Shown here: in pieces, positions 11,929 through 23,879 of the stretch | Numbering within the stretch: position 1 is the stretch's first letter | How the letters are laid out: each line of letters begins with the position of its first letter | Source of the DNA: Jackrogersella multiformis | Lineage: Eukaryota; Ascomycota; Sordariomycetes; Xylariales; Hypoxylaceae | DNA length: 64,000 nt | Assembly: GCA_902806575.1 (NCBI GenBank) | Contig: CADCXD010000011.1 | Span: 1,922,001-1,986,000, forward strand | Direction of reading: 5' to 3' | The notes under the pieces: model-generated | Told to the model about the DNA's origin: nothing | What the model saw: only the letters and a program-made list of their open reading frames with translations | The model's database searches: none | Made by a program: the position numbers and the translations under genes

Positions 11929-12845
11929 ATTCCACGGTACTAAGGCGTTATTTGGGTTTTTGATATTTTGATATTTATGTCATGGGTAAGACATTTGCTT
12001 TAAACTGCTACCCAACGCTGCTACCTTCCAAGTATTTTTCATAATTCTTTTGCTTTTGGGGGGAATGGGAATGAGATCTATGCCGGATTTACCATGCTCT
12101 CTATTCACTATCATTATACCATTTGTTCTTTGGGCGTTCGGGAAGGTATACGCTCTATACAAAACAATCATCGTTATATAAGGGGTATGTGTAGCGCGGC
12201 GCTAGGGATCGGTTATAGGTATATAAAGCATCTGATTTTTTATGTCTATTACGCAACAAGGAAATGCAAATTTACATTCAGGAATCTACGATGCTTGATA
12301 CAGCGGTTATCATTGGGAATCACGTTAGGAGTTTATTAGGAAAGGGATGATGGATGGTGGATGGGAACTTACGCGGTCATGGCCGGGAAGTTGCGACACC
12401 GTTGGTTGCACACGAGAGTTTATTTGGATTTCGGAAGGGGGGAATGGGTTTTAGATTTTGGGTTTTGGATTTTGTTAAATATCGAAGTCATCTTCCAAAT
12501 CATAACCACTACATTATCTCGACGTTACCTACGTACACCACCAACGTGTACCGCGAATAATCTTGTCATCTTTTTACTAGTACTTGCGTCGTCAGCTATC
12601 TCCAGACCTCCTCCAACTTGACAGGACATCTGCCACTAGTCATAACCTTTTTACATCCCAATTCGCCTTTCTGTCCACCCTTCTATCAGCCCATTTTCAA
12701 CCTTTGGCCACGACTTTTAAGCCTAGGTACCTAGGCTTTCCCCCCCTTTTGAGCGAAACCTAATCGCAGACTCATAGATCGGCAATATTGAAACAAGCAT
12801 AGTTTTGAGACGACGTCACCCACCGAAAGTCAGACCTACAACGTA
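11929..12845. other. Intergenic, 3' and 5' flanks
   Basis: The 3' flank of the disordered-protein gene is followed by the upstream region of the GH43 gene. Short open frames at 12.1-12.6 kb show no motif. One GCCTAGGTACCTAGG motif lies near 12721. No further gene is seen. Confidence 0.5.
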
Positions 12846-14151
12846 ATGCTGTATATCTTACTCAAGGAGGCCTTTACGGGTATGAGCCGCGCGTTAACCT
12901 CCTTATTGTCGTTAGGAGGTCCCGCCGCAGTTATGCAGTACGATAACTCAACTCTCACCATCACCTCCGTGAGCACTCCGGATCCCTTCGTCACCGTCTT
13001 CAGGGGCCGCTATTATCTCGTAAGTCATCACTACTTCAGATTAATCATTAGATTAACCAGTAAGCTAATATTATTCAGACCTTCACTGCGGGAAACAGGG
13101 TTGAGATATGGTCCTCCCGCAACCTGGCTGATGTAGAGAGCTCTGCCGACAGACATGTAGTCTGGTATGATAAACATTACCTATCTCACTACTAAGCTAT
13201 GGTACTGACTCGTTACCTAGGACCCCGCCTCAAGGAACAGACCACTCAGCTGACCTCTGGGCCCCCGAGTTGCATGCTCTACACGGCCGATGGTACGTCT
13301 ACTACGCCGCAGCAAACCCGACCCACGGGAACAAGAGCCATCGGATGTACGTATTAGGCGGACCCCCAGCTTCTGAGGACCCATGCCGAGGCCAGTGGGA
13401 GTTCCTAGGCCGCATTCACGCGATGCCGGATCACTGGGCTATCGACGGCACCGTGTTCGAGCTGAACGGGGACCTGTTCTTTGCATACTCGGGCTGGCCA
13501 TTTGATAATTCGGACGACTCGGACCTCATACAGCAGATCTTTATCATGAAACTCGACGACCCGACGAGCGCGGCCAGCCCCGCCACCGTGATCTCGAGCC
13601 CACAGTACGACTGGGAGATCACGCGAGAGGGCAACGGTACGAACCATGGCATCAACGAGGGACCGCAGTTCCTACGGTCACCCGACGGCGGTATTTCCTG
13701 GGAGGGCTTAGTCTTCAGCTGCGGTGGCAGCTGGACCCACGAGTATAAGATGGGATTGATTAGGTACACCGGAGGCGACCCGCTGGACCCGGGGTCGTGG
13801 CGCAAGAGCGATGAGCCGCTCGTACAGACGCGGCGGCACGGTACAGGCCCATTCGGCCCGGGCCATGGGTCATTCATCACGCTAGGGGGGCAGGTCGTGG
13901 CGATCTATCACGCGACGGACACCCCGACGGACGGGTGGGATAACCGCAGAGCCAGGGCGCAGCGGGTTGCGTTCATGAGGGAAGGGCCGTACATGGGCCG
14001 GTCGTTGGGGATGGACATGCAGAAGCCCGAGGGAGGGGGCTTAGTGAGGAGAATGAAGCAAAGGCTAGGGATGAGCGGTAGGAGCAAAGCAGATATGGCC
14101 GGGGAGAAGAGCTTGAGGGCGCTGCTGGGGAGTTCTCCTGGAGACGTATGA
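12846..14151 (+). CDS. Glycoside hydrolase family 43 protein, 396 aa, three exons
   Basis: Exons are 12846-13019, 13079-13164 and 13221-14151. The first intron starts GTAAGT and ends ATTCAG; the second starts GTATGA and ends ACCTAG. The spliced frame is 1191 nt and closes exactly. The three GH43 acidic residues are placed as expected: the base Asp in TPDPFV, the pKa-modulating Asp in WAIDGTVF and the acid Glu in NEGPQFL. DLWAPELH and YYAAANP are also typical. GH43 enzymes are five-bladed beta-propeller arabinanases, arabinofuranosidases or xylosidases acting on plant hemicellulose or pectin; the exact substrate cannot be read here. The N-terminus is uncertain. The first 30 residues are only weakly hydrophobic, and inner ATGs at codons 13 and 30 exist. 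Secretion is therefore unclear. The last 50 residues are basic and look like a non-catalytic tail. Confidence 0.88.
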
Positions 14152-15325
14152 GTACCTAGGTAGCATCTAGGTACCTATCCAATTTTGAGGGGTCTCTGGT
14201 GATGTTGCAGGAGAATGGTGTAGTCGAAGAGAGAGAGGAGAGGAGAGGATTGGAGAGGATATGAGTTTAAATCATGATATCGTACGAGACAGGTAATGTA
14301 CTGCTTAGATAGCAGCGGGTTCGGGGTAATGAAGTACTGCGTATTGCCCAGAGGATTTTGCCTTCCCCTCAAGGGTACACTAGATGGGGAGGTATGGAGG
14401 CGTTGTAGGGAGTTTATATACCAGCTTGAGAAGATTGAGTTCTTGACTTTGAAAAAGTGCGTCGTGGCTTTATTTCTTATCTACATACCTACCTCCTAGG
14501 TACGTATTTCAGGTATGTTGTCGTGCTAGTAACCTCCTATATTTATTTTAGTCTTGGATATAGTTGGCAGTGTATGGATTCTAGGTTATCTAGGTCGGTA
14601 ATGTCTTTGAGACTTCTGGAGTTTTACCTGGGAACTGGCATTTACGTTTAAGAACTTAGGAACTACTCAGAACGGGAGCTGTGATGTAAGGGCTCTTGGT
14701 TTATCGGGCATATGTAACATATCTACCTAGGTACCTATCTATAATAAGGAGAAACCATTTATTTACCTCTCGCCTGCCTACATTCTCATCACAAATGTCA
14801 TACATAACATACCTAGTTCTAGACTTAACTTCCATGGAGGACATCCATTAGTTGTCAGTGTCGTTGTCGCATCAAGCAAATAGGAACGGAATCTATACAG
14901 CAAGAACACAAACCGCAATGGCGTGGCATGACGACAAGGAATGCTCAGCACGACTCTGTTCCTGCGTACATCTCTCACCTCGTATATCGTTCCAACGAAG
15001 GCACCCTAATATTCTTTTGCCACTATAAGTACAAGAAAACACTGTTGTTTAGTTGTTCGGAAGAACGCCAAAGCACCCTCACAAAAAGTCGGCTCCGTTG
15101 AAGACTTGCCACCTTCCACACTGCGTAAATCATGCGCGTCCGCCCGCCCGTTTATTATCTGTCCAATCGTCCATCGTGCCATTTCGTCCAGGACGAACTG
15201 CCCCTAGAACGAGACTCATACGCCTCAGAGGGCATGCTGGATCCTACCAAAACCGCCGCAACTTTTCTCGTATTAGACATTAATAATGAGTTGCTATTAC
15301 CCACCATGCACGGTGATCAAGCTTC
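14152..15325. other. Intergenic between convergent GH43 and PIL1 genes
   Basis: This holds the 3' flanks of two genes pointing at each other. Motifs of the TACCTAGGTA type lie at about 14153-14175, 14495 and 14725. A GAGAGG-rich purine stretch lies at 14230-14260. No gene is supported. Confidence 0.5.
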
Positions 15326-16689
15326 CTAAGCTACCATCTCCGGTGCTCTGCCGCGGTGTTCGCCGTTCATCCCGCCGTCGGAATCCAAGACAGAATGGGC
15401 CTGGTCATCTTCTTCCTCTTCCTCTTCGTACTCTTGGTCCTTGTGCTCACCGGCCGCAACCCATGATTCGCGGTCGTTGAGTGGCGCGTCCTGGCCGGAC
15501 AGATCTAAACCTTCCGATCGGGCCTTGATGTTGTTGCGACGTCTCGTGGAGAGTGTGCGGGCTCTCGTAGATAGCTTCGGGTTCACGGAAGCGTTCGATG
15601 ACACCCAGTTAGTAAGCGCATCTTCGCAGTCCTGAATGATAGCCTTGCTAGCCTCGTAACCGTCATAGGCAGCGCGGGTTTCGCCGGGAGTCACAGGTGT
15701 ATCGTCGATTAGTTCAAGCAGATGCTTTCCGTATCCAGCAATGATTGCGACCTTTTCGCAGTGCTCCTGTAGGGCATCGAACTGGTATGTGTATGCCGAC
15801 TTTAGCTTCTCGCGGGTGATGTTAGATAGCTGGGCTTCGGCGACAAGTGATTCAGCTTCCGCGCGAACCAGTTCCTGTTCAAGGACGACGATCTTGGGTG
15901 AGTTAGGCTCCTTGTACTTTAGTTGAGCGATCTGGTCAGCGATCCTCTGCTTGCCTGTCGTGGTATTAGCTGTTTGAGTAACGTAACTGATGGTTCTCTG
16001 CTAGGGAATACTCACGATCCCTACTAGGCTGTACCGATGCCTCGATGTTTCTAATGCTCTTCATGGTAACACGGTACTGGTCGTAGCGATCGACATACTG
16101 ATCTTCGAGCTCGCCAATTTCGTAGATAAGCACACCAAGCTTGTCGGTGACGTCAGAGACGTCTTCGTCGGCAGCCTCACCCCAGAGGGATAGTTGTTGC
16201 TAGATAGAACGTTAGTAAGACTCGGTCTCGGTCTCGATGTGGATAATATAACATACAGCGACCTCCATGCGCTCCTTTGCGACGAGCTCCAAGCTTCGCA
16301 TCACGTTCTTCTCCATCTTGACAAGCTGGGTTAGCTTCTTAGCAAGGTCGGGCCCGAAGGCGCCAGCAGCATTGCGACGCAGCGCATGACCTAGCATGAT
16401 TAACATGTTAGCCCATTGATCTCCATGAAAATACCAGACACTACCCTAGGTAGGTAATCAATGAGGTGATGTATCGCGTGTCGGGGAGGTGCTGGGCAAC
16501 GTACCAAATCCGCCTCTTCCGAATAGTCTACCGGACTTCGTGGAGGATGGTGGGGGAGGAGGATTCTGTAAGTGACGAGATTAATAATACGTCACAAAGT
16601 GCACTGAACAAAGCGACAGAACTAGAACTCACTTGGATCTGGGAAGCAGTAGGCGCCCGAGTCTGGCGCATAGAATATGTACGATGCAT
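15326..16689 (-). CDS. PIL1: Eisosome core BAR-domain protein Pil1/Lsp1, 354 aa, five exons
   Basis: Pil1 binds PI(4,5)P2-rich plasma membrane and polymerises into eisosomes, the furrow-like domains that organise transporters and sphingolipid (TORC2/Pkh) signalling. Exons in coding order are 16633-16689, 16505-16565, 16257-16390, 16016-16199 and 15326-15954. All phases agree and give 1065 nt. Introns carry GTGAGT, GTACGT, GTATGT and GTGAGT donors. The start MHRTYSMRQTRAPTASQ is the hallmark Pil1 N-terminus. It is followed by NPPPPPSSTKSGRLFGRGGF, then HALRRNAAGAFGPDLAKKL, LSLWGEAADEDVSDVTDKLG and the BAR helices to GYEASKAIIQDCEDALTNWV. The acidic C-terminal tail (EEEEEEDD) is usual. The length matches the family (about 340-350 aa). 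It is divergent from the histone methyltransferase gene across 1.7 kb. Confidence 0.96.
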
Positions 16690-17363
16690 TGTGAGAGATG
16701 TATAAGTGTATAGGTTATAGGTGGGTTGGTGACGAGTCGAAGGAGGATTACAATGACGTCTGGGAGATATAGTTTGGTAGAATGATGTACTGGCACAAAA
16801 GAAGGACGAGAAGCCTCTGTGAATTTAGGTGAATTTAATGCGATATGTTCACCTTAGGAGAGTACCTGGTAGGTAGGTGCAGAATGTGTATACTCTAAAG
16901 CCGTGTAAGTAGTAGAAAAGGTGGACGAGAATGAGTTTATTATTGCTATCTTTGTTTAAATTTAAACAATGATGTATGGATTGGGACGATCGCATACGTA
17001 GAGGGACACTTTTGTTTTCTATTTAAGAACAGAAGATGGAGATAGAGATGATGGCTCCATGGATTAAAGTGATAAAAGAGTGATGGGGTCGGCGGGTTGG
17101 GCTGTGGGCTGTGAACTTGTGGGCTGTTAGAAGCTCAGACAACAAAAAGGTGGATACAGGAAAAAGGCTGGCAGGCTGGTCCCTTTTTCACTACGTCATC
17201 ATTGCCGAATTGTCTTCTTTCAGTTTTTAACAATGCAGGGCTAGTCCCAAATTGACAATCGAATTAACGGCTTAGCATCGTTAAGTCATTCCCATCTTGG
17301 ACTAACTCTTAGACAACCATTATCCATGACAGGTTCCAAGGTCGCATGCGTCGAACTAGTTCG

Positions 17364-17457
17364 TACCTAGGTACCTGAGTAGAATGCTAGGTACCTACCT
17401 AGGTAGTTACCTAGCTACTCTCATCCATAGCTACCTACCTAGGTACCTCATAGCTAA
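17364..17457. repeat. Dense TACCTAGGTA motif cluster
   Basis: Several overlapping palindromic copies and CTAGCTAC/TAGCTACC variants lie within 95 bp, in the divergent promoter region of PIL1 and the EZH-type gene. Function unknown. Confidence 0.75.
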
Positions 17458-17704
17458 CTACAAGCTACCAAGCTACTTGACTCAAGAAAAGGTTAAACAG
17501 CTACAAATAATGAGGCTATAATTCTGTAATAAATAATAATTGTATGAAATAATTCGAGAACCAATAGGTAGGAATACCTACACTAGGTATATATCTAATA
17601 AATCATTATTCGCCATACGCTAAGACTGCTGAACGGTACATACTAGTAAGCTGAATCTTATTCGATAATTAACTGTACCTGGGTTATGTAATGTAACCTT
17701 AGAT

Positions 17705-17836
17705 TGTAGGTACCTAGGTACTATATAAGTACCAAGTACCTATACATGTACATAGATACATAGATACCTGGAAGAAGGAGCTACCCCTGCCTAGGTAAGA
17801 TACCTAGTTATAAACCTGGCAGTAGGTACCTACCTA
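17705..17836. repeat. TACCTAGGTA motif cluster
   Basis: A second cluster in the same intergenic region, with copies at about 17708-17720, 17790, 17807 and 17824-17836. TATAAG- and ACATAGATAC-type sequence lies between them. Confidence 0.65.
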
Positions 17837-18383
17837 CAGCCACAGAAGCAGCCACTCTCCTATTTCACGATTAGATAAGGAAATTCATCTCGGGTCATCT
17901 CGTCTCATTAACGCGTCACTAAAAGCTTAATGAATTTCACATCCATCCATCCATCTACCTAGGTACTTCGTGATTTGTCCTATTTAAAAATAACTCTACA
18001 TACGAATTATCATTCGTTCATTCGTTCATTGGTTCGTCTTACCTTGCCTTAGATTAATACATAGTCACCATGCTAATTGTTACATGATAGGTCCCTAAAA
18101 CAAATAATTATAAGGGGTTCTCCAAGGTTACTAAGGTTACTACCTGAGTACGTAGACGCGTTCATATCTGTGGCGCGTTAACCCGACTTCCAACGTTTCC
18201 ACCATCGTCAACTACATCTATCTACCTGGGTATGATTTGTAGTTAACCATGGGTGTGATACCATCGCGTCAGAGATATCTTTGGTAGACTCAAGGACAAG
18301 GACGAGGACTGGGACGAGCGCGACGGGAGCACATCACTTCAGAGTATAACGCCGTGAGCCCTGGCGGAAGCCACTTTGGCGCA

Positions 18384-21300
18384 ATGACGAGGGAACATAT
18401 TGATTTGACAATGGTCGTATCTGACTCTGAAGATTCCATTGTCTTGGAGCGTACTCCTAAGAGAGGTAGACAGTCGAAGTCGCAGTCGCAGTCTCAGCCA
18501 GGATCACGCGCCCGCAAGTTTCCCAGCCTTCAGCCTCCTGATCGTCAAGCAGCAGCAGCAGCACCAGGAGCAGCAGCAGCTGTAACATCTTCACACGAAC
18601 GCTCAACCTCTATCCGTGCTGCAACGCCTTCTAGATCGCTCAAGGGTTCTGCATCAAAAGCCGCCAGCCAAGATGGAAAGGTGGCATCCATACCAGTAAG
18701 ATCGGCTGGTAGCTCTGGGCATGGTCTGGATGCAACACCTCCCTCAGCTCAACACCATTCACCCTCAAGCAACCGAACCCCCAAGAACCAAACTCCAAGA
18801 AAGCTCGAGTTGTTGACTACAGATAAGGTCGAGGAAACTTTACGGAATTTCTCGGACGAGATTGGTACAGACGGTGCTAAGCTTACTGCCCGCTTGATTC
18901 ACGTGGCTTGGAAGAAGGAAGCTCCTGTACAACAGTTCACCAGCAAGAAGGATTGGTTTGCGGATATGAAGCGAACCCCAGTCGAAGCCTCTGGGAAGTC
19001 ATCAGATACCATGAGAATTAGGACCAAGGTTTGTCCCCAGGTTATGACCCAAATTATTATATACCCTAGATTACCTAGGTATATATCTGGGTTATATAGG
19101 AGTAGTCGGCTAACAAACGCATAGCAAGTAGGCCAAGGTAGATCTGGGAAGCAAGAAAAACGTGAACATCATAAAGTTATCTGCATCAAAACTAACGTCG
19201 ACATGGTTCCATCCTACAGCTTCCATCATGTCGAGATTAAGAAGAACATTCTCTCCCCGAATACCATGCTTACCTATGTCCCTCATTTGCGGGACCTTGC
19301 AGACAATGAAGAGGGCGTCTACCGCCGCTGGCTCGAAAATTTGGAAAACATGGATAAGACTTCCGGTTTTGCCACGCTCAGTAGGCACCAAAAAGTGACC
19401 AAGACTATTAAAAAGGAGCGTGCGACCACCCTACTTCTGTATCTCGATTCTTGGTTGGAGAGGCTTGCTATTGAGAACTGCACCAAGACTACACTCATCC
19501 GCTATATGGCGAGCCAGGGCGATAATGTCACTCCTCAGCAAAAGTCAAGTATATTGAACTCATATAGTGACGAGCCCGGGTCTCCAAGATCAGCCAAAGC
19601 TGTGAGGGTTTTCACAGAGGCATTCGATCGAGTCTTTAACTCCCCGGCTCTACGCGAACGCGCTGTACCTCTTCGCGACGTCCTCCTACTAGATAAGTCG
19701 GTTGATACCATTGTCGATTCTAAGAAATGGATGAAGGATACTCCCAGCCAGTCCAAGGTTGCAGAAGAGCAGACTACAGTCGAATCGTTCCTGGAAACGT
19801 ACGCGCTACTTGGTTGTTTGGTCTGTACCAGTCATTCTTGCGAGCATGGCGAATATGGTGTCGACAACGAGCGGAAGCGGTTCTCTATCGAAGTAATCGG
19901 TGGCTTGTCGCCCATGATTCGCCAGCAGCTTACGCGGAAACTAAAGGATAGAGGCGAGGATAGTCCTACTTCCCGCAAGACCAAAAAACCTTGTGGCGAG
20001 GACTGCTACTTAAATAAACGACCAGGAACGCGAGCCCGTGCATGGAATGAGAATGAAATAATGCTCCTCAAATCATTCTTCTCGACATTAAGCAACACGA
20101 GTATTCCTGTACAATGTGCCACTGCCGTAGCTACAGGAAGGCCTTGTTGGGATGTTAACCGCCAGCTCGACAAACTAGAATTGCCTATTCCCGTCGCGTC
20201 CCCGGCACAGCCCGTGCAAGTCAAACCGCTACCTTGGTATGATAGGAAGAGGAAGATGCTCATAGGGGACTGGCAAGAGCACACTAACACCCATGAGCAC
20301 CAGAGAAAAGACTTCTTCGATCCGTGCAACCACGAGGGGCCTTGCACGTCTAAGAACTGTGGGTGTGTACAGAACCACATCATGTGTGAGCGCTTCTGTC
20401 GATGCACAGCAGCGATTTGCGCCAATAAATTTACCGGCTGCGCCTGTCATTCCCACGGAAAGACATGCGTTTCCAAGCAAAAAGACCGGCCTTGCATCTG
20501 TGTACAGCTAAATCGCGAGTGCGACCCTGCCCTGTGCGGAAGCTGTGGTGCGTCTGAGAGAGCCCATCCGGCAAACGCAGACAATGATGCTCTGTATGCC
20601 AGTGGGTGCCAGAATTGCGCACTGCAGCGAGGTAAGTCAAAGTCGCTCATACTTGGACAATCTAGAATTGCCGGATATGGACTCTTTACGACTGAAGATA
20701 TCGGCCAAGACGAGTTCGTCATAGAGTATGTTGGCGAGCTAATCAGTCAAGACGAAGGGGTCCGCCGTGAGGCGCGGCGCGGAGACGTGTTTGATGAGTC
20801 GTCCAATTCATCCTACCTCTTCACACTACTAGAGCAGGAGGGCATATGGGTTGACGCCGCTATATACGGTAACCTCAGTCGCTACATTAACCACCAGGAA
20901 ACCAATTGTAACGTCACGCCCCGGATTCTCTACGTGAATGGCGAGTATCGCATCAAATTCTCTTCCCTGCGTGATATTAAGGCTGGAGAGGAGTTATTCT
21001 TCCACTACGGCGAGAACTTCCCTAACCTTACAAAGAAGCTTCTGCAAGAAGAGAAGGCCGAGAAAAAACGACGCAAAGCAAAGGAGCAGGCACGGAAAAC
21101 GGAGCAGAATGGAGAAAAACAGAAGAAGAAGCCTGGTCGTAAACCAGGTAGAAAGCCGGGGCGCAAGCCAGGTCGTAAGCCAAAGAAAAAGACATTCGCC
21201 ACAGTCGATTCAGAACCAGAAGACGACGACGATGCTCTTGAACCTTCGGAAGAGCCGTTTCCTGACATCGATGTCACTAAGGCACGCAAGCGTAAGCGTG

Positions 21301-22130
21301 CTATTGTTGATGACGATGATTCCGACGAGGGCGAGTACCGCCCCAGGTCCGATTCTCAGGTCGATGTAATAGCTGACGTTGGCGAAGCGTCACCCACCCG
21401 GAAGCCGTCGCGCTTTAGGAAACGACTAGGAGCACCGAAGGCAAGGAAGGGTTTCCCTACTGCTGCGACCACAAAGAAACGTCAACGGAAGAAGCCGCGG
21501 CGGCTCCTTGACGACGTCACACTTGACGAAATCGACGAAGCGCTAGTAGTAGAACCTAAGCCTATAGTGACACCGAAACGTCGAGGCAGGAAGCCAAACT
21601 ATCTTAAGGAGATGGAGGCTAGAGAAAGAGAAAAGGAAATGGAAAGGAAAAGGGAGAGAGAAAGAGAAGCAGGCGGCGGCGAAGGCGACACGGTAGTGAT
21701 AGGAGGCGCACAGAATGCCGCTCCGAACAGCGCCCCTGGAAGTGCTCAAGGAGGCGGCAGCCGATTCAGGCACACAGAAGCTCGACTCGAGCTCAACTCG
21801 GACTCGGACTCGGCCGCCGCCGAAGAAACCCCATCCCGCGTACGAACCCGACGGCAGATTAAGGAAGTCGAGGAGTCCAGTCCTCTCTCATCGCCGGATT
21901 CAGCTATCGGACGCCCCGGCCTCGACCTTTCCGACTCCGATGTGCGACCGATATCTCGGAGAGGTCGCCTGAGGATGGGCGCAAGCGGAGACGACGAGTA
22001 CAACGGTAGCAGCTGGAACGACAGCGACGGTGTCCGACACCAAGGCGGCGGTAGCGATGACAGCGATGATGACGATCTGACGATCGACCGCTCGCGAACA
22101 AGGCGCAGGCCAGCCAGGTACGAAGACTAG
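18384..22130 (+). CDS. KMT6: EZH-type SET-domain histone H3K27 methyltransferase (PRC2 catalytic subunit), 1216 aa, two exons
   Basis: This is the catalytic subunit of Polycomb repressive complex 2, which methylates H3K27 to silence facultative heterochromatin, including secondary-metabolite and effector genes in fungi. Exons are 18384-19028 and 19125-22130. The intron starts GTTTGT, has a GGCTAACAAAC branch site and ends GCATAG. Residues 1-170 are disordered and Ser/Gln-rich. KVICIKTNVD...FHHVEIKKN is the conserved N-terminal region. The Cys-rich CXC domain lies at about 616-700 (CGCVQNHIMCERFCRC, CACHSHGKTC). The SET domain is at about 720-850 (GYGLFTTEDI, EYVGELI, SRYINHQ, GEELFFHYGENF). 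Two motif positions differ from animal EZH2: NHQ replaces NHS and FHY replaces FDY. A disordered tail of about 350 residues follows, with a GRKP tandem at about 884-903, acidic runs and an Arg/Glu helix near 1044. A second donor in exon 1 (CAG|GTTATG) would also keep frame. Confidence 0.94.
21136..21183 (+). repeat. GRKP-encoding tandem repeat (AT-hook-like)
   Basis: Twelve-base units (for example CGTAAACCAGGT, AGAAAGCCGGGG) encode five GRKP copies just after the SET domain. Synonymous differences between units show the peptide repeat is kept while the DNA varies. G-R-K-P resembles the core of AT-hooks (canonical GRP), so DNA-minor-groove binding is possible. Confidence 0.8.
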
Positions 22131-23879
22131 GCCTTTCTCTGATTGTCTCATTTTTAGTAGCGCCGGGCTGGATCCGGAGGGGTTGTCCCATCACGAGAGA
22201 CGCGAACACTGGAGTTGACCTTGATACCCTGGCCCAGGTCGACCCGACGAGGATTTTAATGCTGACTGTCACAAAGCAAGCTCAACTTCGAGCATCGGAC
22301 GAGAGAGCTGGATCATCAGTAATAAAAGGGGGGAGGGCGTCGTGGGGCTCGCTACGGGATAGAGTAGTATTGAGATTATCAATCTACCGTTACTTTGACT
22401 TTGCTATAGGATGCTTTAAAGAGCTAATCGGTACATTAATTCAACAACTCCTTTTTTATTTTTCATCTTTTTTTCTCCCGAGATCTTATATTATTGTTGT
22501 TATTATCCTTAGCTGCTTTCCGACGTTGTAGTTGATGATGTTGATGGTATAGACGCAGGACCCTTGGCTGGCTGCTACTGCTTCTCGGCTCGGGATATGG
22601 TGGGTAGGGTAGGCAGTGATAAATAAGCTCTAGCTAGATGTATTGCGGCTACTTTGTAGTGACTCGTTATTCCTTAGTTGAGTATAAGTAGGGTAGAATA
22701 TGGCAAGGGGTAGGCTAGGTAGGTACCTATGTATGTATACGTGATTCCCCAAACCCGCGCTCCTATCTAGTTCTTGTTATTTTCCGGCTCTGCTCTGAGC
22801 TGCAGACGAGGAAGCAAGCAAGTATAGAAGAAAAAAAGGAAAAGGAAAGGAAAGAGGGTCAGGTATATAGATCATATTATGATATATACCCCCTTACAAA
22901 TAAGAAGTTCGTTCGTTCGTTCGTTCGTTCTATTTTGCGGGCTGCTATCAATCAACCTCAACTACCTACCCAGGGACCTAGTCGTGATAGACCTAGCCAG
23001 CTAGACCCCTTTGCAACATAACACCCTGAGTAGGTACCTACATACACTACGCTTTACATAATAGATAAGCATATACAGTACCCAGGTAAGTATATATCAC
23101 GATATTAATATTAATATACCATGTCTCACCAGACAACACTCAAGTATACACGCATTCACTTCACACCCAGACGGCCTTCGTTTGTTAATACCAAAAAGGT
23201 CACGGTATTTCATCGGTAGCTACCTAGATAATACTTGCAATATTGTTGAGACAGAAAAGCGGCCTCGAGCTCCGAAAAAAAAACGCAAGCGGCGCGGACC
23301 TCCCGGCGTGCCTGTTCGTGGTGATAATTAGCAACTGAAAAAACCCCCCCTCCTCCGATAATGTACACGATAACGTCAAGGACTGTAACACAGGCGCGCC
23401 TTTTCTTATTCCCTTTCCTGGGACACGGGAGGGATGGAACCCCACCCCCTCGCTCCCTTTCCGAGGAGCCCGCCGGTGAAAATAATATAATGTCCCGGGC
23501 TCCGATTAAGTTTCGACTGCTTTTGGTACCGAGCACGAACCGTTTCCGGCCTGCTCTCGCTCGCGAGGATTGCTACACCCTCGCCTCCTCTTTCCCACGA
23601 CACCGTCTGCCTCGGGGGTGGATTGACCAGGCTAAGTTCGACTTTGGCGTCAGGACTTGCCGCTAAGCTCCGTCCCTTCACTCGCCCACCGCACTTCTTG
23701 GCTTTCTTCTAGCGGTCATAGTATTTGTTTGAGGCGAGAGAAGGCCCGCAGGCATAAGGATGAATCTCTGGTCCATGCTCTATAACTTTGGGTCCTTCAA
23801 TTCGTTTCCAAGCGGAATGAATTCGTCCATACGATTATCTCGAAAGGGCTCTCTCCTGCGCGGCCCTTCAGAGGAGATT
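22131..23879. other. Intergenic between convergent EZH-type and PPZ genes
   Basis: Both genes end toward this 1.75-kb stretch. It contains a GTTC microsatellite at 22907-22930 and TACCTAGGTA-type motifs near 22720 and 23035. Overlapping open frames at 23.2-23.7 kb on both strands share no domain signature. Nothing else is supported. Confidence 0.5.
22907..22930. repeat. GTTC microsatellite
   Basis: Six tandem GTTC units in the 3' flank between two convergent genes. Confidence 0.8.

Larger units (their letters stand above)
16690..18383. other. Shared upstream region of PIL1 (-) and the EZH-type gene (+)
   Basis: About 1.7 kb of bidirectional upstream DNA with no gene seen. The middle (17.35-17.86 kb) is packed with TACCTAGGTA motifs. 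Small ATCC and TTCATTCG simple repeats occur near 17941 and 18010. The stretch just before 18384 is purine-rich. Confidence 0.5.

Noticed and set aside
15053..15635. Plus-strand open frames over the 3' part of PIL1
   Set aside because: They are shadows of the strongly supported minus-strand PIL1 exons.
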